Below are positions 51,685 to 63,669 of a stretch of 64,000 bases of DNA, piece after piece. Position 1 is the stretch's first letter. Each line of letters starts with the position of its first letter. The notes beneath the pieces are model-generated. The model saw nothing but the letters and a program-made list of their open reading frames with translations. It did no database searches and was not told the origin of the DNA. Source of the stretch: Tetrahymena thermophila SB210 (taxonomy: Eukaryota; Ciliophora; Oligohymenophorea; Hymenostomatida; Tetrahymenidae); NCBI RefSeq assembly GCF_000189635.1, contig NW_002476512.1:124001-188000 (forward strand). Reading direction: 5' to 3'. The translations under genes and the position numbers were made by a program.

Positions 51685-52215
51685 ATTATTAGCTCTTTGA
51701 GTTCAATAATTTATTTAAAGTAAAATCTTTAAAAAAAATTAATTAATTAATCTTACACGATAAATGTTTTTAGTGGTCCCTAATAATAAATAAAATTGAA
51801 TTACTTTACTTATTTCTTCTAAATGTTCTCAAATATTTTCTGATCAATTTTTTTAATTCGAATTTCAAATATTTTAAAAAATAAAATAGATAAATACATT
51901 TTCTGATTAAAAGTTTATAGAAATTTCATTTGGTTTTACTTGTTAATACAACATCTTAAAATAAAATTTAAGATTTTTGATACATAAAGATATATAGATA
52001 GATAAATAAATAAATAAATAGATTTTAAGATTAAATAATTAAGTTTATATAAAGGTTAGTAATTAATTAATAGATTTATATTAATTATTTAATTATTTTG
52101 TATGATTTTTAGATAATTTTAAAAATATTTTAGAATTTTGCTCTCTTTATTTTTATTTATTAAAATTGGTGTTTTATTTCTCTTTAATTATTTTTATGGA
52201 ATGAATTTATATTTT
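51685..52215. other. Intergenic stretch with short tetranucleotide repeats
   Basis: Lies between the spartin-like gene start and the BRCT gene end. It contains an (ATAG)n/(ATAA)n microsatellite at about 51990-52022. No gene seen. Confidence 0.5.
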
Positions 52216-54828
52216 TCAAAGCTTGTAGGGCTCATGGTCAAGAAGCTTTCCTTAAGTAACGCTTTCTAGAAGCCAAAAAGAACCAACAATCATCAATTTT
52301 CCCCATTTAATTTCGTATTCTTCTTAAGATAGATGCTATTGTTAATCTTGAATATATCTATATTTTTTACATTCTTTGTCATCTGTTATTAAGTAGCATC
52401 TCTTTTCTCTAATCATTTATATCAAATAATAAATTTGTAAATATTAAAACATAGTTTTAAAATTTAAAAACAATAAAGCATATTATAAAACAATATATTA
52501 CGATGCAAATTCGTAATGTGCTCCTATTATTTTGATTGTCTCTTTTAGTGCCAATTTCTCATTAGGATTATAGCCAGAACAATAAACACTTAAACCAACG
52601 AATTCTTTCAGAGGCATAGAATGAGGGAATGGAGCAAGGAAAAATAGTTATTGATCTTAATAATTTCTCACAATTTACTTCTTTTCAATACAAAAATCGA
52701 TCCAACGATAGCTGTAGAAAGAGGCATTTTAAAACTGCTTTTCCATAATTACTTTACTTTGAGGCTTATCATCCAAGATATAAAATATTTCTCTAACTTT
52801 TTCATCTATAAAGCTTAAAATTTCTCCTTGATTTTCAAATATTTTTGTTTTATACTATTTTAGCTTATCCTTGTATTGACTCATTTCTAAGTAAAAGTAG
52901 CAATTCTTAAATAAATTTCCTTTAACAGTGACAAGTTATTTTTACTACTTAAAAGTTAACTTTCTTTGTTTTTACTCAGTTTTTTCACTTACTTCTTCAT
53001 TTTCAGGTATATTTGCAAGAGCTATTTACTGCTAATTAATTCCTTAGAAAGGATTCCCATTACCATTAAAACTGCTCATTCTTGACAAGTTGCCATTTCC
53101 TGTTTAACTATTGAACATATTTCCCATAGGATTATTTATACTAGCTCTATTTTTATTTGCTATTGCTGAAATAGTTTAAATAACTTGTTGTTGAGTTGAT
53201 GAAAATCCATTTGTATCATTTTTAACCTTTTCCTATTTAATATGAAAACATACTTATTAAATGCTTATTTTAGAATTAAAAAAATATTTACCTAAGAGAA
53301 TATTTGCTAACTATTTGCTTATTATTCGACAAGCTAAGGTTGATAATCTAACTCGTTTAATTTTTTGTATATAAAAGATGCTTCTAATAAAAACTCAGGG
53401 TGGACTAAAAATATAGAATTTCCAAATTAATTGAATTCAACTAAATCTTATTTTGTGTATTAAGGAGTTACTATATGTGTAATACAAGGCAAAAGTTAGT
53501 TTATATAAAATCCTCCTCCATAATTGATTAAATTTTTGATAATTTTAAGTTTCTACTAATCCAAAAACTAAGTATGAATATAAAAAGTGCAGTTCTAAAA
53601 ATAATTACAATCTTTTTATGAACATTCAGATTCTTTCATTTTTTTGTTAATATATTCCTCTTAGCATAGATTAAAATTCAAGTCAAGCTATTTGTTAAAA
53701 ATAAAAACATTTTTATTTATTTTTGTTATTTTGAGTTAAATTTATTAATTTTCTTCTCTTTATTTTTGAATTTTTTAAATTTAATTTTCAAATAATTTTA
53801 AATATTTTAATTTAAATTCTTACTTTATTAATGACATAGTGTTTAGGAAACACAAACATTTATCTATTTATGCACTAATAAATCCATTTTTCATCTACTG
53901 CTGGAGTTTTGATGATATTTAAATATGATGTGGAGTTATTTTTTGAGTTGATTACTGTCATATCTATTTTAGAAGATTACTAATCAGATGATTTCTGAAC
54001 ATAATTTAAGTCATTTATACAATCGCCACCATTATCCATGACACTTTATTTAATAACCTAATACTCATCCTAGCTAAAACCAAGAATGTTAAGCATGCAG
54101 CCTTCAAATGGTTTTAATAAATATTTCTTAATATCTTCTATAAAGCACTTTTCAGCAATACTATCTGTCAACCATTTAACATTCAAAATAGGTACTCCGG
54201 AATCATAAGAAAGCTTTTATTATTGAGTAAATAAATAAAGAAATTATTATGTTCATTAATATTTAATAAAATTTGATACTTTTGTTTTAGCACCTAAAGC
54301 TTTTGAAGCGATTAGAACATCTATTCCAGGTTGAAAATTTTCATAATATTCACCATTTAAACTTTTAATGGCATTTTTATTATATTCTTTTAGTTGCTTT
54401 GTAAAACCACTTAAACTAACTTTCCAAATTTTCTTTTAAACTTTAGATGGTGTAAAAAGTGTCTTAGATTCCACTTTATTAGGTTGAGCAGTTATTTTTT
54501 AAGATGGAGTATTCAACTTGCTTTAAGTTGAATTTTAAGTGAAGTGCAATTTTCCTATTTGGTGCACATCTTTTTTTGGTGAAATAAAAACTTCCATTTG
54601 CTTTTAATCATCTTCTAAACTTTTTCCATTTACTTCTTTTTTTACAATATCATCTTTCATATATGCAGTGATTTCTTCTTGCTTTTATGGATTTGGAGTT
54701 TATATTTTATCTACACTATTTCTATTAGATCCTCTTTTTTTGCTTGCACTAGTTAGCCTTGTTTCTCTAGGCTTAACTTCTTCAACCTTCTTGCTTTGAG
54801 CAGCCTTTTTTCCTTTTTTTGGTGGCAT
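52216..54828 (-). CDS. Multi-BRCT protein (TopBP1/Rad4-like), 5 exons (752 aa)
   Basis: Exons on the minus strand: 54828-54280, 54213-53824, 53687-53292, 53232-52502 and 52408-52216. Phases close to 753 codons. The N-terminus is basic (MPPKKGKKAAQSKK), followed by a linker. About five BRCT-like units can be seen. Near 130-225: VSLSGF then VLIASKALGAKTK then VKWLTDSI. Near 225-315: LNILGF, NGGDCIN, VDEKWIYQCI. Near 325-430: YGGGFYINQ, CITHIVTP, FLVHPEFLLEA. Near 530-645: CYFYLEM, YSYRWIDFCI. Near 655-752: VYCSGYNPNEK, IIGAHYEFA, FWLLESV. The conserved Trp of BRCT helix 3 is present in most. Multi-BRCT scaffolds bind phosphoproteins in replication initiation and the DNA-damage checkpoint. An E2F-like motif lies 108 bases upstream. 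Confidence 0.75.
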
Positions 54829-54935
54829 TTATTAGTTTTTAATTTAACAAATTAAATTCTTAGAAATCTATCTATTTATCTATCAAAACAAACTGATTTC
54901 TACTATTTGCAAATTACTTGTAAGGATATTAGTGC

Positions 54936-54944
54936 TTTGGCGGG
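54936..54944 (-). promoter_or_regulatory. E2F-like site upstream of the multi-BRCT gene
   Basis: TTTGGCGGG (CCCGCCAAA on the BRCT gene strand) is a textbook E2F/DP core and stands out in AT-rich intergenic DNA. It lies about 108 bases upstream of the BRCT start codon and about 250 bases upstream of the divergent LRR gene. Ciliates have E2F/DP factors that control S-phase and meiotic genes, so the position beside a replication/repair-type gene is suggestive. A single motif match can be chance. Confidence 0.35.
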
Positions 54945-55194
54945 TTCAATTATAAAGAGTTCAAAAATTTAACTCATTCTGGTAAATTTCTGATAGAATT
55001 TAATTTCTTGATATTTTTAGCATTAAAAAATTTTTTTTATATTAAAATAAACAAATACTTTTTTTCAACCTATTTTAAAATTGAAATCAAATAAAATAAA
55101 ATTTTTATTTAAAAAAGCTGAAATAAATTAATTAAATTTTAAATTCAAAAAAGTTTAAAGAATATAAAATTTACATAAAGAAAGAGATTTAAAA

Positions 55195-58100
55195 ATGTAA
55201 ACATATCAAGTAATTAAAATTAATGAAATTTAAAAGAATTATAATAGATATTTTACTTTTTTTTTAGCTAGTTTAAAGCATGCTAGATATAGGATTTGAT
55301 ACTTATATTTCGTAAATAAGTTTTTTTTAGGTTAAGGTTCATTTTTTTATTTAATTACAATATTAAAAAAAGATTTCTAAATGAAAGAATGAAAATAATC
55401 TTGAGAAGGTAAAGAATTTAATTTTAACAAATAGCTATTTTGATTAATTGATAAATTTAAGAATGGAGATTAGATAAATATAAATCACTGAAAACATTGA
55501 ATCCAGATACTTACTACCTTAAATTTAGTATCTTAGTGTAGAAATTGAAAGGTAAATACATAAATGTATTACTTAATTTATAATAAAAATTTATTACAGA
55601 GATATTGTTTACAGTTTAGACAGGCTTGCTTAGTTCTTTGCTAGTATACCTTAGAATTCTGATTTAAAATAATTATAGATCACTATACATGAGTAAGTTA
55701 ATTTTAAATTAAATTTTGTTTAATCTGTAATTTCTAAAAACAGAGGTAATGAGATTTATGATGAGGGATGCTAAATTATTACTAATTTTATCGCTTCTAA
55801 TAGCAAAACCCTGAATTCATTAGATCTTAAAATTGAGTAAATATTGGAGTAAATTAATTAATTTGAGTTAAAGCTAGATTTAAATATATAACTAAATAGT
55901 TATAATATGATTGATGAGGAAGGAGGTATACATCTTGGACAGTGCTTACTTCAATTAACTAATTTGGAAAAACTGATTTTAGAAATAGGAAAGTAATTTA
56001 AAATAAAATTCACTAAATTAATTATTTATGATTATTTAATTATCGCAGTCATAATTATATCAAAGTTCTTGGCTGTGAAGCAATAGGAATAGCTTTAGCC
56101 TAACTAAAAAATTTAAAGAACTTATCTATATGTATTGGAGGGTATAATTTTATATTTAAAAAAATTATAACATTTGTTATTACTTAAAGGAATGTCAATA
56201 TTTAAGGAAATGTAGCTGCAAAGCTTTTACAAGGACTAAAACATTTGAGTCTTAATTATTTTAAATTAAGGTTGTTGTAAGATTATAAACTCTTAAATAA
56301 TAAAAATAAAAATAAAATTTATTTAAATTTAAGTCCTAAAGAAATAGATGATCAGGGATTTGTAGACATGCAAAATGAGTTGACTTAAATAAAATCTTTA
56401 TAAACATTAGATTTATCAATAATATTGTAGTAAAAATATTAATTATAAAAAAATACATATTTTATTCTTTTATTTTAGTGGCGATAATGCTGGAATTTAT
56501 GCTAATGGATTTAAATATCTTGGAATGAATTTGCCATAATTAGATAATTTAAAAGTATTAGACTTTTAATTTTATGGGTAAACAGTTAAAAAAAATACTT
56601 ATGAAGACAATATTTTTTATTTTTATCATAGTCCTCCTATAAGCATTGTGCAGTCAAATAATCTTGTTTCATAAATATACAAATTAAAATATCTAGAGTA
56701 ATTTAAAATGGATATCCAACCGTAAGAAAAAATATATTTTGAATTTTTTTTCTAAGATATAAAAATTAAAAATTAATATAAAATTTAAGATTAGCTTCTT
56801 CTTAAGTTCAAATAGATAGTTTTTTGCAAAGTCTTTCAAAGTGTTAAAAGCTCAATAAATTGCATATTACATTACCAAGGTTTTTATAATTAAATTTCAA
56901 CTGAAAATATTAATATTTTTTAAAATAGCTTCATTTTTAGCATATCAAGCCATCAATTTGAAGAAGAAATATAAATTCCATTCCAAAATCTCTTGGATTT
57001 TGAATTTAAGTTTGAAAAGTAATTGCTGTTTAATTTTTATTACTTTTAAAAAACTTTCAATTTTTCTTTTAGTGTAAGTCTTTCAGAAGAAGCTTCAAAT
57101 GCAATTGGTCAATAAATTAGTAAGATGATAAAATTAGAAAATTTAAAAATTCAATTAAGGAAGTAAGAATTAAAATAAGAAAACATATGCTTAATATAAA
57201 TTTAAATTTTTTATAGCAATGGTGATTCAGTTGATTCAACAGTAAAAAATATAATGAAAGGAGTTGAATACTGCAGTTATCTCAAAAATTTCTTCTTTGA
57301 AATAGGAAGGTAATGAACTAAAAAAAAAAAAAAATTAATTTGCATAAAAATTAAAAGTAAAAACAAAGTTTAGTCAGAAGGTGTTCGTTGCTTGATAGGT
57401 TCTTTATAAAATAAGCAATGTTTAAACAATTTAATGATTAAGTTTGAAATGTAAAATTTATTTATTGCCAAATAAATATTTATTTAGGCTGTTTAAATTA
57501 AAAATAAAAAAGTGGAAATAAAATAGAAAGTAAATCTTTAGATAATTTTTAAGAAGTTAGTAAAACTCTTTCTTCTCTATAGGCTCTTACTTTGGAAATA
57601 AAAGAGTGAATTTTTAAAGAAAATTTTTGATAAAAATAAATACATTTATTTAATAAAACGATATTTTAGGTCTAATTTAAAAAGCCAAGATATCGTGGTA
57701 CTTAAAAATAGTCTTCGAAACCTTTAAGTCCTAAAAGAATTCAATATAATATTTAATAGGTAAATTTTTAAAATTTATTATTAATCACAAATGTTTAATA
57801 TTAGAAATTTAGGTCTTCAAAACGAAAATGAAATAGAAGAAAGAGACAAAATAACTTAAAATTTTGGAGAGCTTATAGGTGCAATTAAGTCAATCGAAGT
57901 TCTTAAGTTTTATTTCGTGCAGTAAATTTATCATAAAAAGTAAAAAAAAATTTTATATTTATATTTATAGATATCAAAAATTAAGTTAGTTAAATCAAAA
58001 CCATATTTTTAATGGTTTAGGCTCTGGTTTATTTAATTTAAAGGTACTACATATTATGTTGGCAAAGTAAAAATAATTCAGTAATTATCAAAAATTAATT

Positions 58101-58563
58101 TTTCTTTACAGTTAAATAGAACTTAACTCTGAAAGCTTTTAACTGCTTTAAAATGCTCTATCCAAGTGTAATAGTCTGATAGAGCTAGAATTAAAATTAT
58201 AGAGGTAACTTAATTAAACGAAAGTATAAAATATTTAATTAACCATTTAAATAGTTTAAGACATAATTAAGATTAAAATGAAATAAGATTATACAATATT
58301 CTTAATAGTTGCAATAATTTGATCAAATTCTCTTATGAAGTTTATACTAGTGGTTTTTTAATTTAGTAATATTTTCAACTTGAACATATTTTTTAATTTA
58401 TTTAATATTTATTTTAAATAAATTAATTTTATCAATTACAAAAAAGTAATTTGGGCTAAGAAATGAAGAGGTTGAAAAAAAATGCTATGAGAAAAAAGAA
58501 AATAATAGTTTTAAATAAATTATGATCACCTTTCGTTATTTAAAAAAAATTACAATTAAATGA
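55195..58563 (+). CDS. Leucine-rich-repeat protein, about 23 small exons, tandem copy 1
   Basis: The ATG at 55195 starts a five-codon exon (MQTYQ); about 22 further exons follow, ending at TGA 58561-58563. Nearly every exon after the first three encodes one repeat of about 27-32 residues of the form 'xG/N..I..EG......L..L..LK.L.L.I'. Examples are NEIYDEGCQII...LNSLDLKI, HNYIKVLGCEAIGIALAQL and NGDSVDSTVKNIMKG. Introns are 35-110 nt and almost all interrupt the repeat at the same place in phase 2, so exons are modular. The protein is roughly 600-700 residues of RNI-like LRR with no other domain visible, presumably a binding scaffold. The last exon ends GLRNEEVEKKC...TIK. Exon borders were set by requiring agreement with copy 2 (59931-63403). 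Confidence 0.7.
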
Positions 58564-58739
58564 TAAAACCTTCAGATAACTAAAAAAGAAAGTATTCTCT
58601 AATTATAAAGAAATTGTGTTATTTATTTTGTAATTTTTATTTTTTGGAAATTTATTTGAATAAAATAGCTAAAAATATATTTTATCTTACTTATTAAAAA
58701 TAAATAAAATTTTACTTAACGTAAAAAAAACAAAATATC

Positions 58740-59262
58740 TAAACAATTTAAGAAAAACAAATGATAAAAAAGGAATTTGAAATTTGAATTAAGATTAGTA
58801 TAATGTTTTTAAGTTCAGAGATTCGTTTTTTGCTCCTTTACCAGATTCAATAAACTTCTTTTTATAATTAAATTAATATAGCTTAAATCTTGTAAACAGA
58901 GAGAGTGATTAGATTAATCTAATAGAATAGCTATAAAAAAGCTTCCAATCATTAGAATAAAAATAAATATATTAAATATATCATTAAATTATTCCTCATC
59001 ATTATAAGATGAATGTATTCAACGGTTTTTGATTTAACCCACAGAAATTGATAAAAAATTTATGTAAATAAAGGAAATAATTTAGATCAACTTTTTACAA
59101 AAAAGTTTCTTAATACGTCAAGTTCAAATTATTACAAGATGACTGAATTTACTAATAGATTCCTTTGCAAAATTTTTGAAAAAAACAAAATATAAGAGTC
59201 AGATCCATACATAGCAAACAAACTTAAATCGCAAAGTTTTATGAATAAATTCAATATTTTTT
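58740..59262 (+). pseudogene. 5'-truncated relic of the gene that starts at 63670
   Basis: It begins abruptly with KEFE followed by NQDQ-type sequence that matches the residues at 63968-64000 of the gene starting at 63670; the first 100 or so codons of that gene are missing here. Downstream there is clear coding-like sequence (for example FRDSFFAPLPDSINFF and SDQINLIEQLQKSFQSLEQ, later YYKMTEFTNRFLCKIFEK), but in more than one frame with a frame break at the junction. No start codon or promoter is apparent, so I call it a pseudogene left from the tandem duplication of LRR gene plus neighbour. Confidence 0.55.
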
Positions 59263-59930
59263 GAAGAAAATGTTTTATATATATTTATTATTTGATAAAT
59301 TTTTCCTTCAACAATAAATAAATGGATCATAAAAATTTTAAAAAGGACAAATTTTTAAACACCTATATATTAATTATCTAATCCAGATAGATAAAGTATA
59401 ATTATATGAAAAATTCAAAATAATATGGAATAGAAATTATTATAAAATAATTTAGTTAAGCAAATTGGCAATAATACTATGGAAAAAGAAAATGAAGTTA
59501 AACTTCCTAATATTCTAATATTGTCAGTTTTGAAAAAAGCAGATATTTGCAAAATAAATAATCTAAAATTGATAATCATTTTGAGTATCTTGATAAGAAA
59601 CTTAAAAATTAATAAAAAGAATAATAAAAAATTAACTTAATATTACAGATAATATAAATAATTTAAAATATATTACTATAAAAATGGAAATAAATTTGAT
59701 TTTAGTAGAAAATTTAGAATTTAAAAAAATTGGAAAATATTTTTTTATATTTTTAGCTTTAAAAAATTTATTTATATTAAAATAAGTTAATGCTTTTTTA
59801 GCCTATTTAAATTTATAGTAAAAGTCTAATAAAATTTTTATTTAAAAAAGCTGAAATAAATTAATTAAATTTTAAATTCAAAAAAGTTTAAAGCATAAAG
59901 TTTAGAGAAAAGAAAAAAAAGACAAAAAAA
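59263..59930. other. Intergenic; promoter side duplicated from copy 1
   Basis: From about 59740 to 59930 the sequence matches 55010-55190, the upstream region of LRR copy 1 (for example AAAAGCTGAAATAAATTAAT). The left part shows only weak remains of coding-like sequence and no gene. Confidence 0.45.
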
Positions 59931-62900
59931 ATGTAAACAGATTAAGTAATTAAAATTAATAAAATTTAAAAGAATAATAATAGTCATTATATTTTTTTTT
60001 TAGCTTGTTGAAAATTTGTTAGATCTAGGATTTCATACTTATTTTTCGTAAATAAAATTTTGGTTTAAATTCATTTTGTTATTTAAATCAAATATTAAAA
60101 AAAAGATATGTGAATGAAAGAATGAAAATAATCTTGAGAAAGTAAATAATTTAATTTTAAAGGTTAATAAATAGATATTTAGATTAATTTATGAATTTAA
60201 GAATAAGTGAAGAAGAAATTTAAGTCAGCTAATACATTGAATTTAGACACTTGCTACCTTAGATTTAGTTTCTTAGTATAGAAGTTTAAAGGTAAATATG
60301 TATGTATTTCAATAAAAATATTAAATTTTTTATAATTTTAAATTTCAGAGATGTTATTTAGAGTTTAGACAAGCTTACTTAGTTCTTTGATAGTCTACCT
60401 TAGATTTCTGATTTAAAAGAATTATAGGTTACTATACATTCGTAAGTTAATTTTAAAAGTTAAATTATTTAATCTGAAATTTTTAAAAACAGAAATAATA
60501 ACATTTAAGCTGAGGGGTGTTAAGTTATTTCGAATTTCATCACTTCTAATAGCAAAAACCTGAATTCATTAGATCTAAAGATTCAGTAAATATTTAAGAA
60601 AAATAAATTATTTTGAGTTATAGCTTGATTTCAACATATTAGTTATAATCAAATTAAAGAGTAAGGAGGAATGCATGTAGGATAATGCTTACAACAGTTA
60701 ACTAAATTGGAAAATCTGATTTTAGAAATAGGAAAGTAATTTAAAATAAATTCACTTAATTTATAATTTATGCATTTTTAACTATCATAAGTGAAAATGA
60801 TATCAGAGTTCTTGGCTGTGAAGCAATAGGAATAGCCTTAGCCTAGCTAAAAGATTTAAAGAACTTATCTATATGCGTTGGAGGGTATAATTTTATATTT
60901 TAATAAATTATAACATTTGAAATTACTTAAATCAAGGAAAAACAATATTTAAGGAAATGGAGCTGCAAAACTTTTACAAGGGCTAAAACATTTGAGTCTT
61001 AATTATTTTAAGTTAAGTTTGTTGTAAGATTATAAACCCTGAAATTCTAAAAATAAAAATTTATTTAAATTTAAGCCCTTATGAAATAGATGATCAGGGA
61101 TTTGTAGACATGCAAAACGAGTTGACTTAAATAAAATCTTTATAAACATTAGATTTATCACTAATATTGTAATAAAAATATAAATTACAAAACAAAATAA
61201 ATATTTTTACTTCTTTAATAGTGGCAATGCTGAAATTTATGTTAATGGATTTAAATATCTTGGAATGAATTTGCCATAATTAGATAATTTAAAAGTATTA
61301 GACTTTTAATTTTATGGGTAATTAATTCTAAAGAAAATATTTTATGAAGGTAATATTTTTTTATTAATATTATAGTCCTATAAGCATTCCTCAGTCAAAT
61401 AATCTTGTTTCTTAAATATACAAATTGAAATACCTGGAATAGTTTAAGATGAATTTCTTACCGTAAAAAAAAAAATTTTACTTCTCTAATAAATGTAAAT
61501 TAAATATTAATTAATATAAAATAAAATAAGATAAGCTTCACTATCTTCATAAGTTCAAATAGATAGTTTTTTGCAAAGTCTTTCAAAGTGTCAAACACTC
61601 AATAAATTGCATATTACATTACCAAGGTTTTTATAATTAAATTTCAACTGAAAATATTAATATTTTTTAAAATAGCTGTGTTTTTAGCATATCAAACTAA
61701 TTTGAAGAAGAAATATAAATTCCATTCCAAAATCTCTTGGATTTTGAATTTAAGTTTGGAAAGTAATTTTTTGTTAAAATTGATTTTAAAAAACTTTCAA
61801 TTTTACTTCTAGTGCAAGTCTTTCAGATGAAGCTTCAAATGCAATTGGTGACTAAATAAGCAAGATGATAAAATTAGAAAATTTAAAAATTGAATTAAGG
61901 AAGTAAGAAAGAATTAAATATGAAAACATATGCTTAATATAAATTTAAATAAATTATATAGCAATAGTGATGCAGTTGATTAAACCGTAAAAAATATTAT
62001 GAAAGGAGTTGAATACTGTAGTTATCTCAAAAGTTTCTTCTTTGAAATAGGAAGGTAACAAGCTAAATAAAAATATAAAATATTTAATTTGCTTAAAAAT
62101 TAAAAGTAAAAACAAAGTTTAGTCAGAAGGTGTTAGTTGCTTGATAGGTTCTTTATAAAATAAGTACTATTTAAATAATTTAACACTAAAGTTTGCAAGG
62201 TAAATATTTATTTATTTATTGCCAAATAAATATTTATTTAGGCTTTTTAAATTAAAAATAAAAAAGTGGAAATAAAATAGAAAGTAAATCTTTTGACAAC
62301 TTTTAAGAAGTTAGTAAAACTCTTTCTTCTCTCTAGGCTCTTACTTTGGAAATAAAAGAGTGAATTTTTAAAGAAAAATTTTGATAAAAATAAATATATT
62401 TATTAATAAAATGATGATTTAGGTCCAATTTAAAAAGCCAAGATATTGTGACACTTAAAAACAGTCTCCAAAATCTTTAAGCCCTTAGAGATTTCAAAAT
62501 CATATTTAATAGGTAAATTTTTTAAATTCATTATCAATTAATTACAAATGTTTAATATTAGAAATTATGATCCTGAAAATCAAAACTAAATAGAAGAAAG
62601 TAACGAAATAACTTAAAATTTTGGGGAGCTTTTTGGTGCAATTAAATCAATCGAAGTTCTTTAGTTTAATTACATGCAGTAAGTTTATCATAAAGAATAA
62701 AAATAAAATTTTTTATTTAAAGATATTAGCAAATAAGCTAGTTAAATCAAAACAATATCTTTAATGGGCTATGCTCTAGCTTACTTAATTTAAAGGTATT
62801 ACAAATCATGTTGTCAAAGTAAATATAATTCAATAATTATCAAATTAATTTTTATTTTTTTTCAGCTAAATAGAATTTAATTCTGAAAGCTTTTAACTAC

Positions 62901-63403
62901 TTTAAACTGCTTTATCCAAGTGTACTAGTTTGATAGAGCTAGAATTAAAATTATATGGGTAATTAATTAAAGGAAAGTGCAAAATCTCAAATTAATTAAT
63001 CATTTTTATAATCTAAAGACGTAATGAAGAATAAAATGAGACAAGAATAGATAGAATTCTTAATAACTGCAATAATTTGCTCAAATTCTCATATCAAATA
63101 TAATTGTAATGTATTTATATAAATAAATTTTCAACTTTATTTCATGAACTCAATTATTTAATATTTTTCTATAAATTAATATTATCAAAAATTAAAAAGT
63201 ATTTGGGGTTAAGAATTGAAGAGACTGAATAAAAATGCCATGAAGAAAAAGAGAATTCTCATTATAAATAAATTATGACCACCTTTCATTTTTTAAAAAA
63301 ATTACAATTAAATGAAAAAATCTTCTAATAACTTAAAAATAAAGTATTTTTCTAATTTATAAATTATAAAGATATTATAATTTATTTTGTAATTTGTATG
63401 TGA
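59931..63403 (+). CDS. Leucine-rich-repeat protein, about 23 small exons, tandem copy 2
   Basis: Paralogue of 55195-58563, offset about 4.74 kb. It has the same exon plan: MQTDQ, then LVENLLDLGFHTYFS, then YLDQFMNLRI and so on. Most exons match copy 1 closely; introns vary in length and sequence. What looks like a frameshift near 60590-60660 disappears once the intron with donor GTAAATATTTAAG and acceptor CATATTAG is removed, and copy 1 has the matching intron. The C-terminal exon contains GLRIEETEQKCHEEKE. Because copy 1's TGA is not shared, the frame runs about 35 codons further to TGA 63401-63403. The last intron may be retained, since the region reads through in frame. It appears intact. 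Confidence 0.7.
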
Positions 63404-63669
63404 AAGCAGTTTATTTGAATACAATAACTAAAAATATATTTTATCTTACTTACTTATTAAAAAATAATAAAATTTATCAAAACGTAAATATTATAAATAT
63501 CTAAGTTATTTATTTAGCTTTAATTTTTATAAAGAGCAACAACAATATATATTTAGTGTTTATATAAGGTGATATTCAATCAGTTTATTAAAAGTTTCTA
63601 CTTAGATCTTATTAAATTTTTGATTAATATATTAATTTTAAATTAAAAAAATATCTGTTTATATATTAA

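Noticed and set aside
60590-60660. Apparent in-frame TGA and frameshift in LRR copy 2
   Set aside because: A GT...AG intron (donor GTAAATATTTAAG, acceptor CATATTAG) removes it, and the same intron exists in copy 1, so the gene is not broken here.
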